Shown one piece after another: positions 15,517 to 24,769 of a stretch of 64,000 nt of DNA. The notes beneath the pieces are model-generated. The model saw only the letters and a program-made list of their open reading frames with translations, did not search any database and was not told the origin of the DNA. Source of the DNA: Kistimonas asteriae (GTDB lineage Bacteria; Pseudomonadota; Gammaproteobacteria; Pseudomonadales; Endozoicomonadaceae); the NCBI RefSeq assembly GCF_018263925.1, contig NZ_JAEVHF010000006.1, positions 1 to 64,000 of the forward strand, read 5' to 3'. The position numbers were made by a program, and so were the translations under genes. The first letter of the stretch is position 1, and each line of letters starts with the position of its first letter.

Positions 15517-17331
15517 ATGGATACGTCAGTGCAGAATCTGGCGCTCAATGTTCCCGCGCACACGCAAGATACGCTGCAATTTTGCGCAGCGGAAATGCCT
15601 GCCATCCGTTACTGGCTGAGTCAGCTGCCCAAGGCCAACCTGGGCGAGACCGCCCGCCAGCTCTACCTGGCATTGCAGGACCTGAACCTGACCCGGCTCT
15701 CCTCTACCCTGCGCCTCGACATCCTTGAGCAGATGCGCCCCTGTGTGCATTACACCTGCCAGGCACTGGGCAAACACTTTCTCCAAAAAACCGTGACGCT
15801 GGATCCGCGCGAACAGAAAATTGCCAATTTATCCCAAGCGCTCAGGAATCACCTTCTCTGCGGTTACAAACAGGTTATCCTCGCAACACACACAGAGAAG
15901 CAACAAAAAGCCAACAGGTTATCCACAAGGCGACCAAACCCTCATCGACAGCGCCGTCTGCCACTGGCGCTGCACCGTGCGCTGTCGGAAAGCTGCGACC
16001 ACATGCTGACCGCTTACCAGCTTTATTCACAACTGCCGAGACACTTCTGGCTGGAGTTACACACACTGTACCGGCTGGCGGACCAGTATCAGTTACTGTC
16101 CATCAAAATCCATGAGCCGGAAGCGCCCAAGTCTCCCGAGATGTCGATTGAAGATGTTTACAAGCGCGCCCTGCTGATGGCCCGCTCACGGCCAAATATG
16201 CTTCGCCAGATGGAACTGCAGCAACTCTCGGATACGTTGAAACGCTGGTCAGGCGCAGCAAGCATTATTGATGACAGCGTAATAGAAACACCTTTCGTGG
16301 TAGATATCACAGCCAACCATGGACCGGACTACCCGACGGACAACGAAACCGCCCGTGACACGAACCTGCGCGGACTCGACACTGGGAGTCTGATTAACCT
16401 GCTGACAGATTCACTGGCAGAACCCAACCCTGCCGACAGCACGCTGACACCACCACTGCCGGAACACCTTACCCGTCACCTGCTGTCCGCCTGGAGTCAC
16501 AAGACCAACCGCAAGTACAACCGACAACAAACCGAGGGCCGGCTGTCGTTTGTGACCGGGTTTACCGCCTGCCATTATTACCTCAGCAACCAGATGCCGT
16601 TTGACCGCTTCCTCACCCGTACCATGGGTTATACCGCTATTCTGAAAAACCAGACAGCCATGGCCACGGTGGATCGGGATGTGTGGTCCCATGTGGATAA
16701 CGGCACCGGTATCTGCGGTGAATCCCCCATCACCAAAAGCGATACCATCCTGTTTTCAGGTGCATCTTCGACATCGCAGAAAGCCAAAACCCGAGAACAT
16801 ACGATCCATCAGGCATCGCTGGAGAACATTAGCCCGGAAGGCTACTGCCTGCGTTTGACCGGTGTGATTCCCCCCCAGATCCAGAGTGGGGAACTGATTG
16901 CAGTGCATGACAAAACCAGTCAGCAATGGACACTGGCCAGCATCCGCTGGCTGAAGCGTACCGATGACAGTACGGTGCTGTTGGGTATCCAGTTACTGAC
17001 ACCCGGCGCGCGGCCCGGTGCCGTTTCACTGCTCAGCAAAACGCGGGAACAGAGCGCCTTCATGCGCTGTTTCCTGCTGCCGGCCTTCCGCACCACCCAC
17101 AATACCGAGAGCCTGATCCTGCCCCGGGTCGCATTCAAACCCGGCAATAAGATCATATTGAATAATGGCCACCAGCTTCTGCGCGCAAGACTGATCGACT
17201 GCCTGCAGACCACCGGCAGTTACAGCCATTTCACCTACCGGACGTTTGAACAACTGGCAGAACAGTCACAGGCACAGAAGGCCGCCTCAGGGGCGGATGA
17301 TGACTTCAGCAGTATCTGGACATCCCTTTGA
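15517..17331 (+). CDS. Conserved hypothetical protein with a C-terminal PilZ-like domain, adjacent to fimX
   Basis: A 604-residue cytoplasmic protein without signal peptide or membrane segments. The N-terminal two thirds are helical and rich in Leu and Gln. Around residues 430-510 a beta-rich segment contains NISPEGYCLRL and, later, WTLASIRWLKR and VLLGIQLL, spaced like a PilZ barrel with its [D/N]xSxxG motif; the preceding RxxxR signature is not clear, so c-di-GMP binding is uncertain. It lies 85 bases upstream of fimX on the same strand. From memory, P. aeruginosa fimX (PA4959) is also preceded by a large hypothetical gene. RBS GGAGAGG supports this start. Confidence 0.75.
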   Translation: MDTSVQNLALNVPAHTQDTLQFCAAEMPAIRYWLSQLPKANLGETARQLYLALQDLNLTRLSSTLRLDILEQMRPCVHYTCQALGKHFLQKTVTLDPREQKIANLSQALRNHLLCGYKQVILATHTEKQQKANRLSTRRPNPHRQRRLPLALHRALSESCDHMLTAYQLYSQLPRHFWLELHTLYRLADQYQLLSIKIHEPEAPKSPEMSIEDVYKRALLMARSRPNMLRQMELQQLSDTLKRWSGAASIIDDSVIETPFVVDITANHGPDYPTDNETARDTNLRGLDTGSLINLLTDSLAEPNPADSTLTPPLPEHLTRHLLSAWSHKTNRKYNRQQTEGRLSFVTGFTACHYYLSNQMPFDRFLTRTMGYTAILKNQTAMATVDRDVWSHVDNGTGICGESPITKSDTILFSGASSTSQKAKTREHTIHQASLENISPEGYCLRLTGVIPPQIQSGELIAVHDKTSQQWTLASIRWLKRTDDSTVLLGIQLLTPGARPGAVSLLSKTREQSAFMRCFLLPAFRTTHNTESLILPRVAFKPGNKIILNNGHQLLRARLIDCLQTTGSYSHFTYRTFEQLAEQSQAQKAASGADDDFSSIWTSL

Positions 17332-17416
17332 AACCTGACCTGAAACACAGTCATGCCCTTGTACCACCGCACTAATCCTTTAAGATAACGGGCAATAACA
17401 ATGCATAGCGGTACCC

Positions 17417-19489
17417 ATGGCAGATAATAATCAGACCATTCGCCTGCTCCTGCTTGAGCAATCCCAGAATGATGCCGAACAACAGGTCAACCTGTTTCGA
17501 AATGCCGGCCATGCGATTCGTATGCATCGCATCACCTCGCCGGAGGATCTTGATGATTCACTCACCAGCCAGACCTGGGATTTGCTGATAGCCGCAGAAG
17601 AGACCGACACCCTGAACGCCCGTCAGGTACTGGACCGCATCCGGCACCTGAAGCGGGATATTCCCTCGATCATTCGCGTAGGAAACAGTGAACCGGAGAC
17701 CGTCGAAGCCTGGCTGCAGGCCGGCGCCATGGATGCCATTCCTGCCGGTCGAGATGTACACCTGCTGCTGGCGTCACTGCGGGAAGTCGCTCACCTGAAC
17801 GACCGTCGTCGTCGCCAACAGGCGGAGTCTGTGCTGTCGGAAACTGAAAAGCGCTGTGAACTGCTGCTGGAAAGTTCCAAGGACGCCATCGCCTACGTCC
17901 ACGATGGTATGCATATCTATGCGAATCCTGCCTACCTCACCCTGTTTGCCTGTGATGATCCTGATGAAATGATCTGCATCCCCGCCATCGACCTGATTCA
18001 TGGCGAAGACCAGGCGGCGTTCCGGCAGTTCCTGAAGGATTTTCATCAGGGCAATGACGTCGGAGAGCTTACATTTCAGGGCATGCGCAGTGATGACAAC
18101 ACCTTCAAGGCCCGGATGACACTCTCCGCCGCCAGCTATGAAGGCGAGCCCTGCACCCAGATTGTCATCCGTATGGACCGGGTAGACCCGGAACTGGAAG
18201 CGCGCCTGCAGGAACTCAGCCACAAAGACCTGACCACCGGGCTCTTTAACCGGCAGTATTTCGCCGAGCAACTGGCTGGCGCGGTTGAGCTGGCAGTGCA
18301 AGGTAAGAGTAATAGTACATTGCTGGATATTCGTCTGGATACCTTCAATGACGTCAAGCGCTCCCGCGGTATTGCCGATGCAGACCTGCTACTGGCGGAT
18401 GTCGCCAAGGTCATGCAGGGATATATTCGGGAACCACAGCTACTGGCTCGTTACGGGGATGATATCTTCCTCGCACTGATTTATGGGGATGACGAAGACA
18501 CGCTGGATAATCTGACCACAACCCTGCTGGCGGCGGTTGAACGGCATCTTTCTGAGGTATCCGGACAAACACTGCAATCCACATTGTCGATCGGCCTCAT
18601 GCCGGTCAACGGTCAGCAACAGGATATCGAGTACCTGCTGACCCAGGCAGAATACGCCTGCATCAAGGCCCGTAAGGCCGGTGGTAACCAGACGGCATTA
18701 CACGATCCGAAGGAAGAACTGGAACGCAAAGCGCGGGAAGGCAACATTGTCGCCATGGCCCAGAACGCTATGGAAAACAACGGTTTTACACTGCTGTACC
18801 AGCCTACCGTTAACCTGGAGCATCCGGAAGAGCAGTATGAAGTGTATGTCCGGCTGAACAATAACGATGAGGAAGATAGCATCACCACGGCAGAGTTCCT
18901 GGAAGCCTGTCAGAAAGCCGGACTGGCCCGAAAAGTGGATCGCTGGGTGATTCTGCAGGCCATCAAACAGCTGGCAGAAAAGCGCAAGACACATCCAGAA
19001 ACACGACTATTTGTGAATATCAGCGGAGAGTCGGTACGCGACCAGACATTGCCATCATGGCTGAACATTGCCCTTAAGGCAGTCAATTTGACTGCCAATA
19101 GTCTTACCATCCAGATATCAGAAAGTGAGTTGGTAAAATACCTGAAAAAAGCGGAACCGGTGTTCAGTGCATTAAAAGAAAATGGCTTCGAACTCTGCAT
19201 TTCCCACTTTGGCCTGGCGGACAAACCGCTTGCCACGCTTTCACATATCGCTGTTGATCGCGTAAAAATCGATGCCAGCTACATTGCTGATATCACGACG
19301 GACGAAAAGAGCAAAAATCAGCTGCAGGATCTGGTCAACACGTTGTCCGATAATGATATTACCGTAGTAATGCCCCGCGTTGAGTCGGCCAGCGAACTGT
19401 CCTGCCTGTGGCAGATGAGTGTGGGTTATGTGCAGGGTTACTATATTCAGGCGCCAGAACCGGACATGCATTACGATTTCGAGCAGTAA
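17417..19489 (+). CDS. fimX: FimX-type c-di-GMP receptor (REC-like, PAS, degenerate GGDEF, degenerate EAL)
   Basis: A 690-residue protein, essentially the length of P. aeruginosa FimX and with its domain order: a receiver-like domain at 1-125, PAS at about 145-255, GGDEF at 265-430 and EAL at 445-690. The catalytic signatures are degenerate: YGDDIF replaces GGDEF and YEVYVRL replaces the EAL core. FimX-type proteins bind c-di-GMP through the EAL domain and promote type IV pilus assembly and twitching through PilB/PilZ. The receiver domain lacks a clear phospho-acceptor pattern. Neighbours (PilZ-like gene upstream, serB and ahpA downstream) match the Pseudomonas locus. Confidence 0.9.
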   Translation: MADNNQTIRLLLLEQSQNDAEQQVNLFRNAGHAIRMHRITSPEDLDDSLTSQTWDLLIAAEETDTLNARQVLDRIRHLKRDIPSIIRVGNSEPETVEAWLQAGAMDAIPAGRDVHLLLASLREVAHLNDRRRRQQAESVLSETEKRCELLLESSKDAIAYVHDGMHIYANPAYLTLFACDDPDEMICIPAIDLIHGEDQAAFRQFLKDFHQGNDVGELTFQGMRSDDNTFKARMTLSAASYEGEPCTQIVIRMDRVDPELEARLQELSHKDLTTGLFNRQYFAEQLAGAVELAVQGKSNSTLLDIRLDTFNDVKRSRGIADADLLLADVAKVMQGYIREPQLLARYGDDIFLALIYGDDEDTLDNLTTTLLAAVERHLSEVSGQTLQSTLSIGLMPVNGQQQDIEYLLTQAEYACIKARKAGGNQTALHDPKEELERKAREGNIVAMAQNAMENNGFTLLYQPTVNLEHPEEQYEVYVRLNNNDEEDSITTAEFLEACQKAGLARKVDRWVILQAIKQLAEKRKTHPETRLFVNISGESVRDQTLPSWLNIALKAVNLTANSLTIQISESELVKYLKKAEPVFSALKENGFELCISHFGLADKPLATLSHIAVDRVKIDASYIADITTDEKSKNQLQDLVNTLSDNDITVVMPRVESASELSCLWQMSVGYVQGYYIQAPEPDMHYDFEQ

Positions 19490-19517
19490 CCCGATAAAAA
19501 TGCTCTTCTTTTCTTAC

Positions 19518-20567
19518 CTATTCTCCTGGCATTTCTGGTGTCAGGAAAACCTCTCCTATCGCTTTACGCCCACGATCTTTTTGGTTTCTAGCCTGTGATC
19601 TCAACTGCTGCGGCGTAACACCAAAATACCGCTTGAACTGTTTACTCAGGTAACTGCTGTCGTGAATGCCGATCTCCAATCCGAGCAGACCAATAGGGTG
19701 GGTGCTGTTTAACAGACGCCAATGGCAATGCTGCATGCGCATCCCATACCAGTGCTGCCGAGCACTACGGCCCAGGTTATCCACAAATAAACGATCCAGC
19801 TGCCGTCGGCTCACCCCTAGTTGATGAGAAAGTTGTTCAATGGAAAGCGTTTTTGCCAAATTCTGTCGCATCAATGCAATAGCACGTCCGACCAGACGAC
19901 TCTGGCCAGGCGCTTCACTCAGTGAACGCAGCGCATGGTGCGAACCCCGGCTTTCATCCACCAGCATATCCGCCAGCCCCTTCAGCGCCAGTTCACGACC
20001 ACTGTGACGAGCCAATAGCTCAACGGCTAAATCAACCGTGGCACAGCCACCTGCACAGGTAGCCCGTTTGCCATCAATACAGTAGAGGTCTCTCTCCCTT
20101 ATACGGCTATTGGGGAAAGCATTTTTGTATTCCGCTAAGTGCCGCCAATGCACCACCACCTGATAGCCCTTAAGCAAACCGCACTGTGCTAGCAGGAAAC
20201 TGGCGTTATCCACTGCCACCAGTGTCAATCCACGCCGAGCAGCCTGCCTTAGCAGTGTTTGGTAAGACGGTGCCATAGCCTGGGCCGCTTGGGTTGTACG
20301 GGGACCAAATATCACAAGATAGTCATAGCCCGTGAAACCCTCAGGTGCCATCAGCGTCTCAACCTCAACCGGTACCCCACTGCTGGCGTTAACAGCACAG
20401 GCCTCCAGCCCGACCAGTTGCCAACAACAATAACGCTGCTGGCTATGGTCTTCTTCATCCGCAGAAAAGCGCAACTTATCGACAAAGCCGCCCAGTGCCA
20501 GTAACGAAAATCCCGGCAGCGGTAAGAGCAGAAAACCTGCTTCAAGCGGTGGTTTAGGCGTCGTCAT
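19518..20567 (-). CDS. GlxA-family AraC transcriptional regulator (DJ-1/PfpI + HTH)
   Basis: A 349-residue regulator. Residues 10-200 form an amidase-like DJ-1/PfpI domain (GYDYLVIFGPRTT, CATVDLAVELLARHSG) and about 235-335 a double AraC helix-turn-helix (LSIEQLSHQLGVSRRQLDRLF and GLLGLEIGIHDSSYLSKQFKRYFGVTPQQLR). Members regulate catabolism of choline, carnitine, arginine or related nitrogen compounds; the effector here is unknown. It is divergent from the LysE-type exporter at 20682 with a 114-base gap, making the exporter a likely target. Confidence 0.92.
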   Translation of the reverse strand: MTTPKPPLEAGFLLLPLPGFSLLALGGFVDKLRFSADEEDHSQQRYCCWQLVGLEACAVNASSGVPVEVETLMAPEGFTGYDYLVIFGPRTTQAAQAMAPSYQTLLRQAARRGLTLVAVDNASFLLAQCGLLKGYQVVVHWRHLAEYKNAFPNSRIRERDLYCIDGKRATCAGGCATVDLAVELLARHSGRELALKGLADMLVDESRGSHHALRSLSEAPGQSRLVGRAIALMRQNLAKTLSIEQLSHQLGVSRRQLDRLFVDNLGRSARQHWYGMRMQHCHWRLLNSTHPIGLLGLEIGIHDSSYLSKQFKRYFGVTPQQLRSQARNQKDRGRKAIGEVFLTPEMPGE

Positions 20568-20681
20568 CCAACATCCCGAGTTGTCCTGAAATTACCAGCA
20601 TACGACCAGAACAGACCGTCTAGTCAGAATCGGGAGTCAGTATACTCGTGATTCTTTGATTCAATGATGTGAGATGTTTTC

Positions 20682-21299
20682 GTGGCGTTAGAAACCTGGT
20701 TTTTGTTTGCTCTGGCGATGATTGGTCTGGCTCTGGCTCCCGGTCCCAATGGCTTACTTGCCTTGTCCCACGGTTTGATATATGGCCATCGTCAGGCACT
20801 GTTTACAGTGCTTGGTGGTACCTGCGGTTTTATTCTTTTAATGGCGATCTCTGTTCTTGGCGTTGGTGCGATTATGCAAACACATGGCAGTTTGCTGATG
20901 ATTATGAAGACAGCAGGTGCACTCTACCTGACCTGGCTCGGCCTTAAGCTGTGGAAAACAGCTGCGCCAGAATGCCAGGAAAACCAAGCCAGTGACCGGG
21001 TCAGCCGAAGAATACTCTTTCGGCAGGGGTCATTGACAGCACTGGCAAATCCGAAAGTCATCCTTGTGTTTGCTGCTTTTATTCCGCAGTTTATTGATCC
21101 AACCCGCCCACTGTTTTCACAGCTGCCGATCATGATCCTGACATTTGCAGCCTGTGAGTTCATGGTCGAATATACATTGGCGAGAATTGCTCACTGGTTA
21201 CGTCCCTGGCTCAACGCTCATGGTCGTATTTTTAACCAGTGCTGCGGCAGCGCCTTCATTCTGATTGCCCTGCTCATGGCCTTTGAGCAACTCGCCTGA
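20682..21299 (+). CDS. LysE/RhtB family amino-acid exporter
   Basis: A 205-residue inner-membrane protein with about six hydrophobic segments. The N-terminal signature is clear: APGPNGLLALSHGLIYGHRQALFTVLGGTCGF, then TAGALYLTWLGLKLW, and the family motif LTALANPKVILVFAAFIPQFI. Such proteins export amino acids or homoserine lactones by proton antiport. It starts at GTG with GAGATG upstream and is divergent from the GlxA-type regulator, the usual regulator/exporter pairing. The MoaF-like gene follows after 18 bases. Confidence 0.92.
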   Translation: MALETWFLFALAMIGLALAPGPNGLLALSHGLIYGHRQALFTVLGGTCGFILLMAISVLGVGAIMQTHGSLLMIMKTAGALYLTWLGLKLWKTAAPECQENQASDRVSRRILFRQGSLTALANPKVILVFAAFIPQFIDPTRPLFSQLPIMILTFAACEFMVEYTLARIAHWLRPWLNAHGRIFNQCCGSAFILIALLMAFEQLA

Positions 21300-21317
21300 A
21301 CGTCATCACCACCTTCT

Positions 21318-21803
21318 GTGAGAAACAGCATGAAAACCTGCAAGACATTGTTCGCGCTATTCATGCTGGGTTGTTTGCCACTGAACCACTCAGCAGCAAA
21401 AGAGAATAGTATGTCTACTTCACTGGAAAAGGCTCGGCAAGAAGCAGACGCCATCAAGCCCATGCACCTGTTGGATGGAACGTCTGTCGAGTATTACTAC
21501 CAGAACGGTAGCGGGATACAGCTTGAACTCTACGACGGCATGCTGCGATATGAATGGATTGCCGGGCCGAGAAAGGGTAACGGGAACAAGGATTTGCCCT
21601 ACCGGTCACGGAAGATCGGTGACCGGTTTTATGTCGTCAGCTGGCTGGAGCCATCCCACCCTGATTACACGACGCTGATTTTTAATTTCAATAACAACGT
21701 CATGTATTCCTCCGGTATTTTCCGGTTTGGCACACCCGATCAGTTTATCCGGTTTGACGGTGGGATTATTGAAACGGTCCATCTGGTGGAAAAGGAAAAA
21801 TAA
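21318..21803 (+). CDS. Secreted MoaF-like beta-barrel protein
   Basis: A 161-residue protein (GTG start; the ATG at 21330 is an alternative) with a signal peptide (about residues 5-27, LFALFMLGCLPLNHSAA). The mature part resembles MoaF/lipocalin-like domains: GTSVEYYYQNGSGIQLELYDGMLRYEW, then IGDRFYVVSWLEP and TTLIFNFNNNVMYSSGIF. MoaF-type proteins have been linked to monoamine-regulated genes, but their reaction is not established. It follows the LysE exporter closely and converges on serB, with a weak GC-rich hairpin (21818-21839) between the stops. Confidence 0.6.
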   Translation: MRNSMKTCKTLFALFMLGCLPLNHSAAKENSMSTSLEKARQEADAIKPMHLLDGTSVEYYYQNGSGIQLELYDGMLRYEWIAGPRKGNGNKDLPYRSRKIGDRFYVVSWLEPSHPDYTTLIFNFNNNVMYSSGIFRFGTPDQFIRFDGGIIETVHLVEKEK

Positions 21804-21853
21804 CCCTTCATTCGCGGGGCCGGACGGGAAAGCCCGGCCTCCAAAGACAGGAT

Positions 21854-23077
21854 TCAGTGATGCAATGCATCCAGGTCCGTATCACGCCAGCCAAGCAGAT
21901 AAAGAATACCATCGAGTCCCAGCGTGGAAATGGATTGCCGGGCCGACTGCTTCACCAACGGCTTGGCACGGAATGCCACACCTAAGCCTGCGGCGGCAAG
22001 CATCTCCAGGTCATTGGCGCCATCGCCGACGGCAATGACCTGCTCCAGACGACACTGTTCCTTTTCTGCCAGCTCACGCAGGAGTTCGGCCTTGCGGCTG
22101 GCATCCACGATCCGTCCCTTCGCCTCACCCGTCACCTTGCCATCGACAATCTCCAGGGTATTGGCATGGATATAATCAATGCCCAGACGCTGCTGCAGAT
22201 ATTCAGCGAAATAGGTAAAGCCACCGGAGACGATGGCCGTCTTGTAACCCAGTTGTTTCAGGGAACCAATCAGACGCTCCGCGCCTTCTGTTAGCTTGAG
22301 CCGTGCTGCAACTGTCTCCAGAACCGCTTCATCCAGCCCTTTCAGCAGGGCCAGGCGCTTGCGGAAACTTCCGGCAAAATCCAGCTCTCCACGCATGGCG
22401 GCTTCCGTGATGGCAGCCACCTCTTCGCCAACACCGGCTTCGATTGCCAACTCATCAATGACTTCCGCCTCGATGAGAGTGGAGTCCATATCAAACACCA
22501 CCAGTCGTCGGGTACGCCGGTAGATAGTGTCTTCCTGGAAGCCGATATCGACATCCATTTCAGACGACAACTGCAGGAAATCCGCCCGTACCCGCTGCAA
22601 ATCTTCCGGCGTTCCTCGGACGGAAAATTCCACACAGGCGCGGGCATCCGCACTATTTTGATCCAACGGTACACGGCCTGAAAGGCGGGTTATGCGGTCG
22701 ATGTTGAGGCCATGTGCTGCGGTTATGCCTGAGACCCGCGCCACTTGCTCCGCTGTCACGCAACGCGACAACAGGGTAACGATGTAACGATCCTTGCCCT
22801 GCGCCTGCACCCAATCCTCATACTGGGATTCGGTGACCGGTTGATAACGCACCTGCAGGTCCATTTTGTGGAAGTGAAACAGCAGTTCCTTGAGGACGGG
22901 ATCACTGGCATCTTCATCCAGCAACCGCACCAGGATGCCCCAGGTCAGGGTGTCATGAATCACGGACTGGCCAATATCGAGGATTTCCAGGCCATGTTCG
23001 GCCATGATCGACGTGATGCCGGAGGTCAGCCCCGGCTTGTCCTGCCCGGTGACATTGAAGAGGATAATTCTGCTCAC
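21854..23077 (-). CDS. serB: Phosphoserine phosphatase SerB
   Basis: Last enzyme of serine synthesis, hydrolysing phosphoserine. This 407-residue form has two N-terminal ACT regulatory domains (about 1-80 and 95-180) followed by a HAD phosphatase. HAD motif I is VFDMDSTLIEAEVIDE with nucleophile Asp196 and acid/base Asp198; motif II is IVSGGFTYF, and motif IV GDGANDLEML. The two-ACT architecture is usual in Pseudomonas and its relatives. It is divergent from the ahpA-like gene at 23284, which fits the Pseudomonas fimX-serB-ahpA order. Confidence 0.97.
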   Translation of the reverse strand: MSRIILFNVTGQDKPGLTSGITSIMAEHGLEILDIGQSVIHDTLTWGILVRLLDEDASDPVLKELLFHFHKMDLQVRYQPVTESQYEDWVQAQGKDRYIVTLLSRCVTAEQVARVSGITAAHGLNIDRITRLSGRVPLDQNSADARACVEFSVRGTPEDLQRVRADFLQLSSEMDVDIGFQEDTIYRRTRRLVVFDMDSTLIEAEVIDELAIEAGVGEEVAAITEAAMRGELDFAGSFRKRLALLKGLDEAVLETVAARLKLTEGAERLIGSLKQLGYKTAIVSGGFTYFAEYLQQRLGIDYIHANTLEIVDGKVTGEAKGRIVDASRKAELLRELAEKEQCRLEQVIAVGDGANDLEMLAAAGLGVAFRAKPLVKQSARQSISTLGLDGILYLLGWRDTDLDALHH

Positions 23078-23283
23078 ACCCTGCCCCTCAGAGGTACCAT
23101 CGGAAATTGTTATGGCGGCATTCTACCAGTCCCTGCGGTTGCTTGCGCATGCAAATCCACCGGGCGTCAGGCAAAATCGCCGGCATGAGTGGAATGAAAC
23201 GTTCCTGAAAGAAAATAGTGTTTGCACAACACCTGCAGACACAGACAGTATTAACAGATAACCCGTAACAAGCGCAGACCTCC

Positions 23284-24630
23284 GTGAGTCAAACCAGCGA
23301 TTCTTCATTGTTTACCCGCCTCAGCCGTCGTTTCCGTCAGGTTGTCAGCCTGTCCGGACTATCCCTGAGCCAACAACTCATTACTCTGTTCATGGTACTG
23401 GTGCTGACCAGCCTGACCCTGTTCACCGCCGTAGCCACCCGGGAAATCAACAGCGCCAGCCATCACCATGCGGACCTGCTAGGCTCCGCACTGGCACAAC
23501 AGACCGCCCGTTTTGCCACCGACATGCTGGTTACCGGTGACCGGCTCAGCCTGACCGTGCTGCTCAACGACCTGGTCAAAAAACCCTATGTGGCACGGGC
23601 AGCCATCTACAGCATCGACAACAACCGTCTCGCGATTGCAGAGAAGGATGATGTCGATCTGAATGACCGCTATATCACCTATTCCGAACCGATCAATTAT
23701 CAGGAAGTCATTGCCGGGTATGTCCGCATTCAGCTTGATGAAGAGCGACTGACCCAGCCGGCAACGGACGCCACCATCATCATCCTGGCGCTGACCGCCC
23801 TGTTGCTAATGAGCGGTGTGGTGCTGATTGTGAACTACAGCCGTAACCGAACCCGGCTCATGCAGCGAGCCATCCACCAGCTGGAGGGTCTCTGTGATGG
23901 CGAAAAAGCCTGTGACGAGAGTGTTAAAGATGAGCCTCGACGTCTGATCAAACAGCTGGAGTTACTGATTACCCGTGGTGCAGTGCCGACACCTCAACCC
24001 GAAAAACCGCTGGAACCGGCCAACAGCCCGGTACCGGCGCTAGAGCCACTTCCACCTGAAGCCTTGGGTGAAACTGCCCTGCTGGCGGTCCGGTTCCGCA
24101 ACTTCGGCAAGCTGCGCCAGTGCCTGCCCGCTATGGAGCTGCACCGGCTGATTCGACAGCAAATTCCTTTGGTCGCTAAAGCTGCTCAGCTTTATGGGGG
24201 CAAACTCGCATACTCTGCGGAAGGCAATGCCTTTATCAGTTTCCATGAAGCGGAAAACAGCGATTATGCATTTAATGCCGTCTGTTGCGCCCTGCTTGTC
24301 CGCACCCTGCTCGGCCACCAGCCGGAACACGCCGTGGCGCGTCTGGAAAGTGGTACGGGCATCACCATCGCCGAGCCCCTAACGCCTGGTGATACCCACC
24401 CCGCACTGGCGGACTCTGCGGCCAGTAAAGCGCTGCTACTTGCCAGTCTGGACGACGATGAGCAACTGCTCGTGGATCAAACGATGATTCAAACAGCGGG
24501 TGTGACCACTGAGGAGACGACGCACGAAAGCGGAATCTGGCAGGTCACCGGTGTGGATGAAGCAGTTGAAAACCTGATCAACCAGCAGTGCGCTAATCTG
24601 CTGGGGCAACGGGAAGTTGAGGAAGCCTGA
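23284..24630 (+). CDS. AhpA/YtjB (Smp) family membrane protein with a cyclase-like C-terminus
   Basis: A 448-residue inner-membrane protein with two transmembrane helices (about 32-51 and 163-183) around a periplasmic domain, the AhpA/YtjB layout. The cytoplasmic C-terminal part after residue 255 (ALLAVRFRNFGKLRQCLPAMELHRLIRQQIPLV...YGGKLAYSAEGNAFISF) has the look of a class III nucleotide-cyclase fold, but the metal-binding aspartates are not in place, so it is probably non-catalytic. The start is GTG. It is divergent from serB as in Pseudomonas. Confidence 0.8.
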   Translation: MSQTSDSSLFTRLSRRFRQVVSLSGLSLSQQLITLFMVLVLTSLTLFTAVATREINSASHHHADLLGSALAQQTARFATDMLVTGDRLSLTVLLNDLVKKPYVARAAIYSIDNNRLAIAEKDDVDLNDRYITYSEPINYQEVIAGYVRIQLDEERLTQPATDATIIILALTALLLMSGVVLIVNYSRNRTRLMQRAIHQLEGLCDGEKACDESVKDEPRRLIKQLELLITRGAVPTPQPEKPLEPANSPVPALEPLPPEALGETALLAVRFRNFGKLRQCLPAMELHRLIRQQIPLVAKAAQLYGGKLAYSAEGNAFISFHEAENSDYAFNAVCCALLVRTLLGHQPEHAVARLESGTGITIAEPLTPGDTHPALADSAASKALLLASLDDDEQLLVDQTMIQTAGVTTEETTHESGIWQVTGVDEAVENLINQQCANLLGQREVEEA

Positions 24631-24769
24631 TCATTCCTCTCGACTTTCTTCCCATCCCACACATGGAACATTAGTACCGGTTAATTTCGGACACCCTCTT
24701 TACATGACCTGAGAAGGCGGCATAATCGGAACGTTAGTACAACAATAAAAATAATAATCAGGATTTCCC

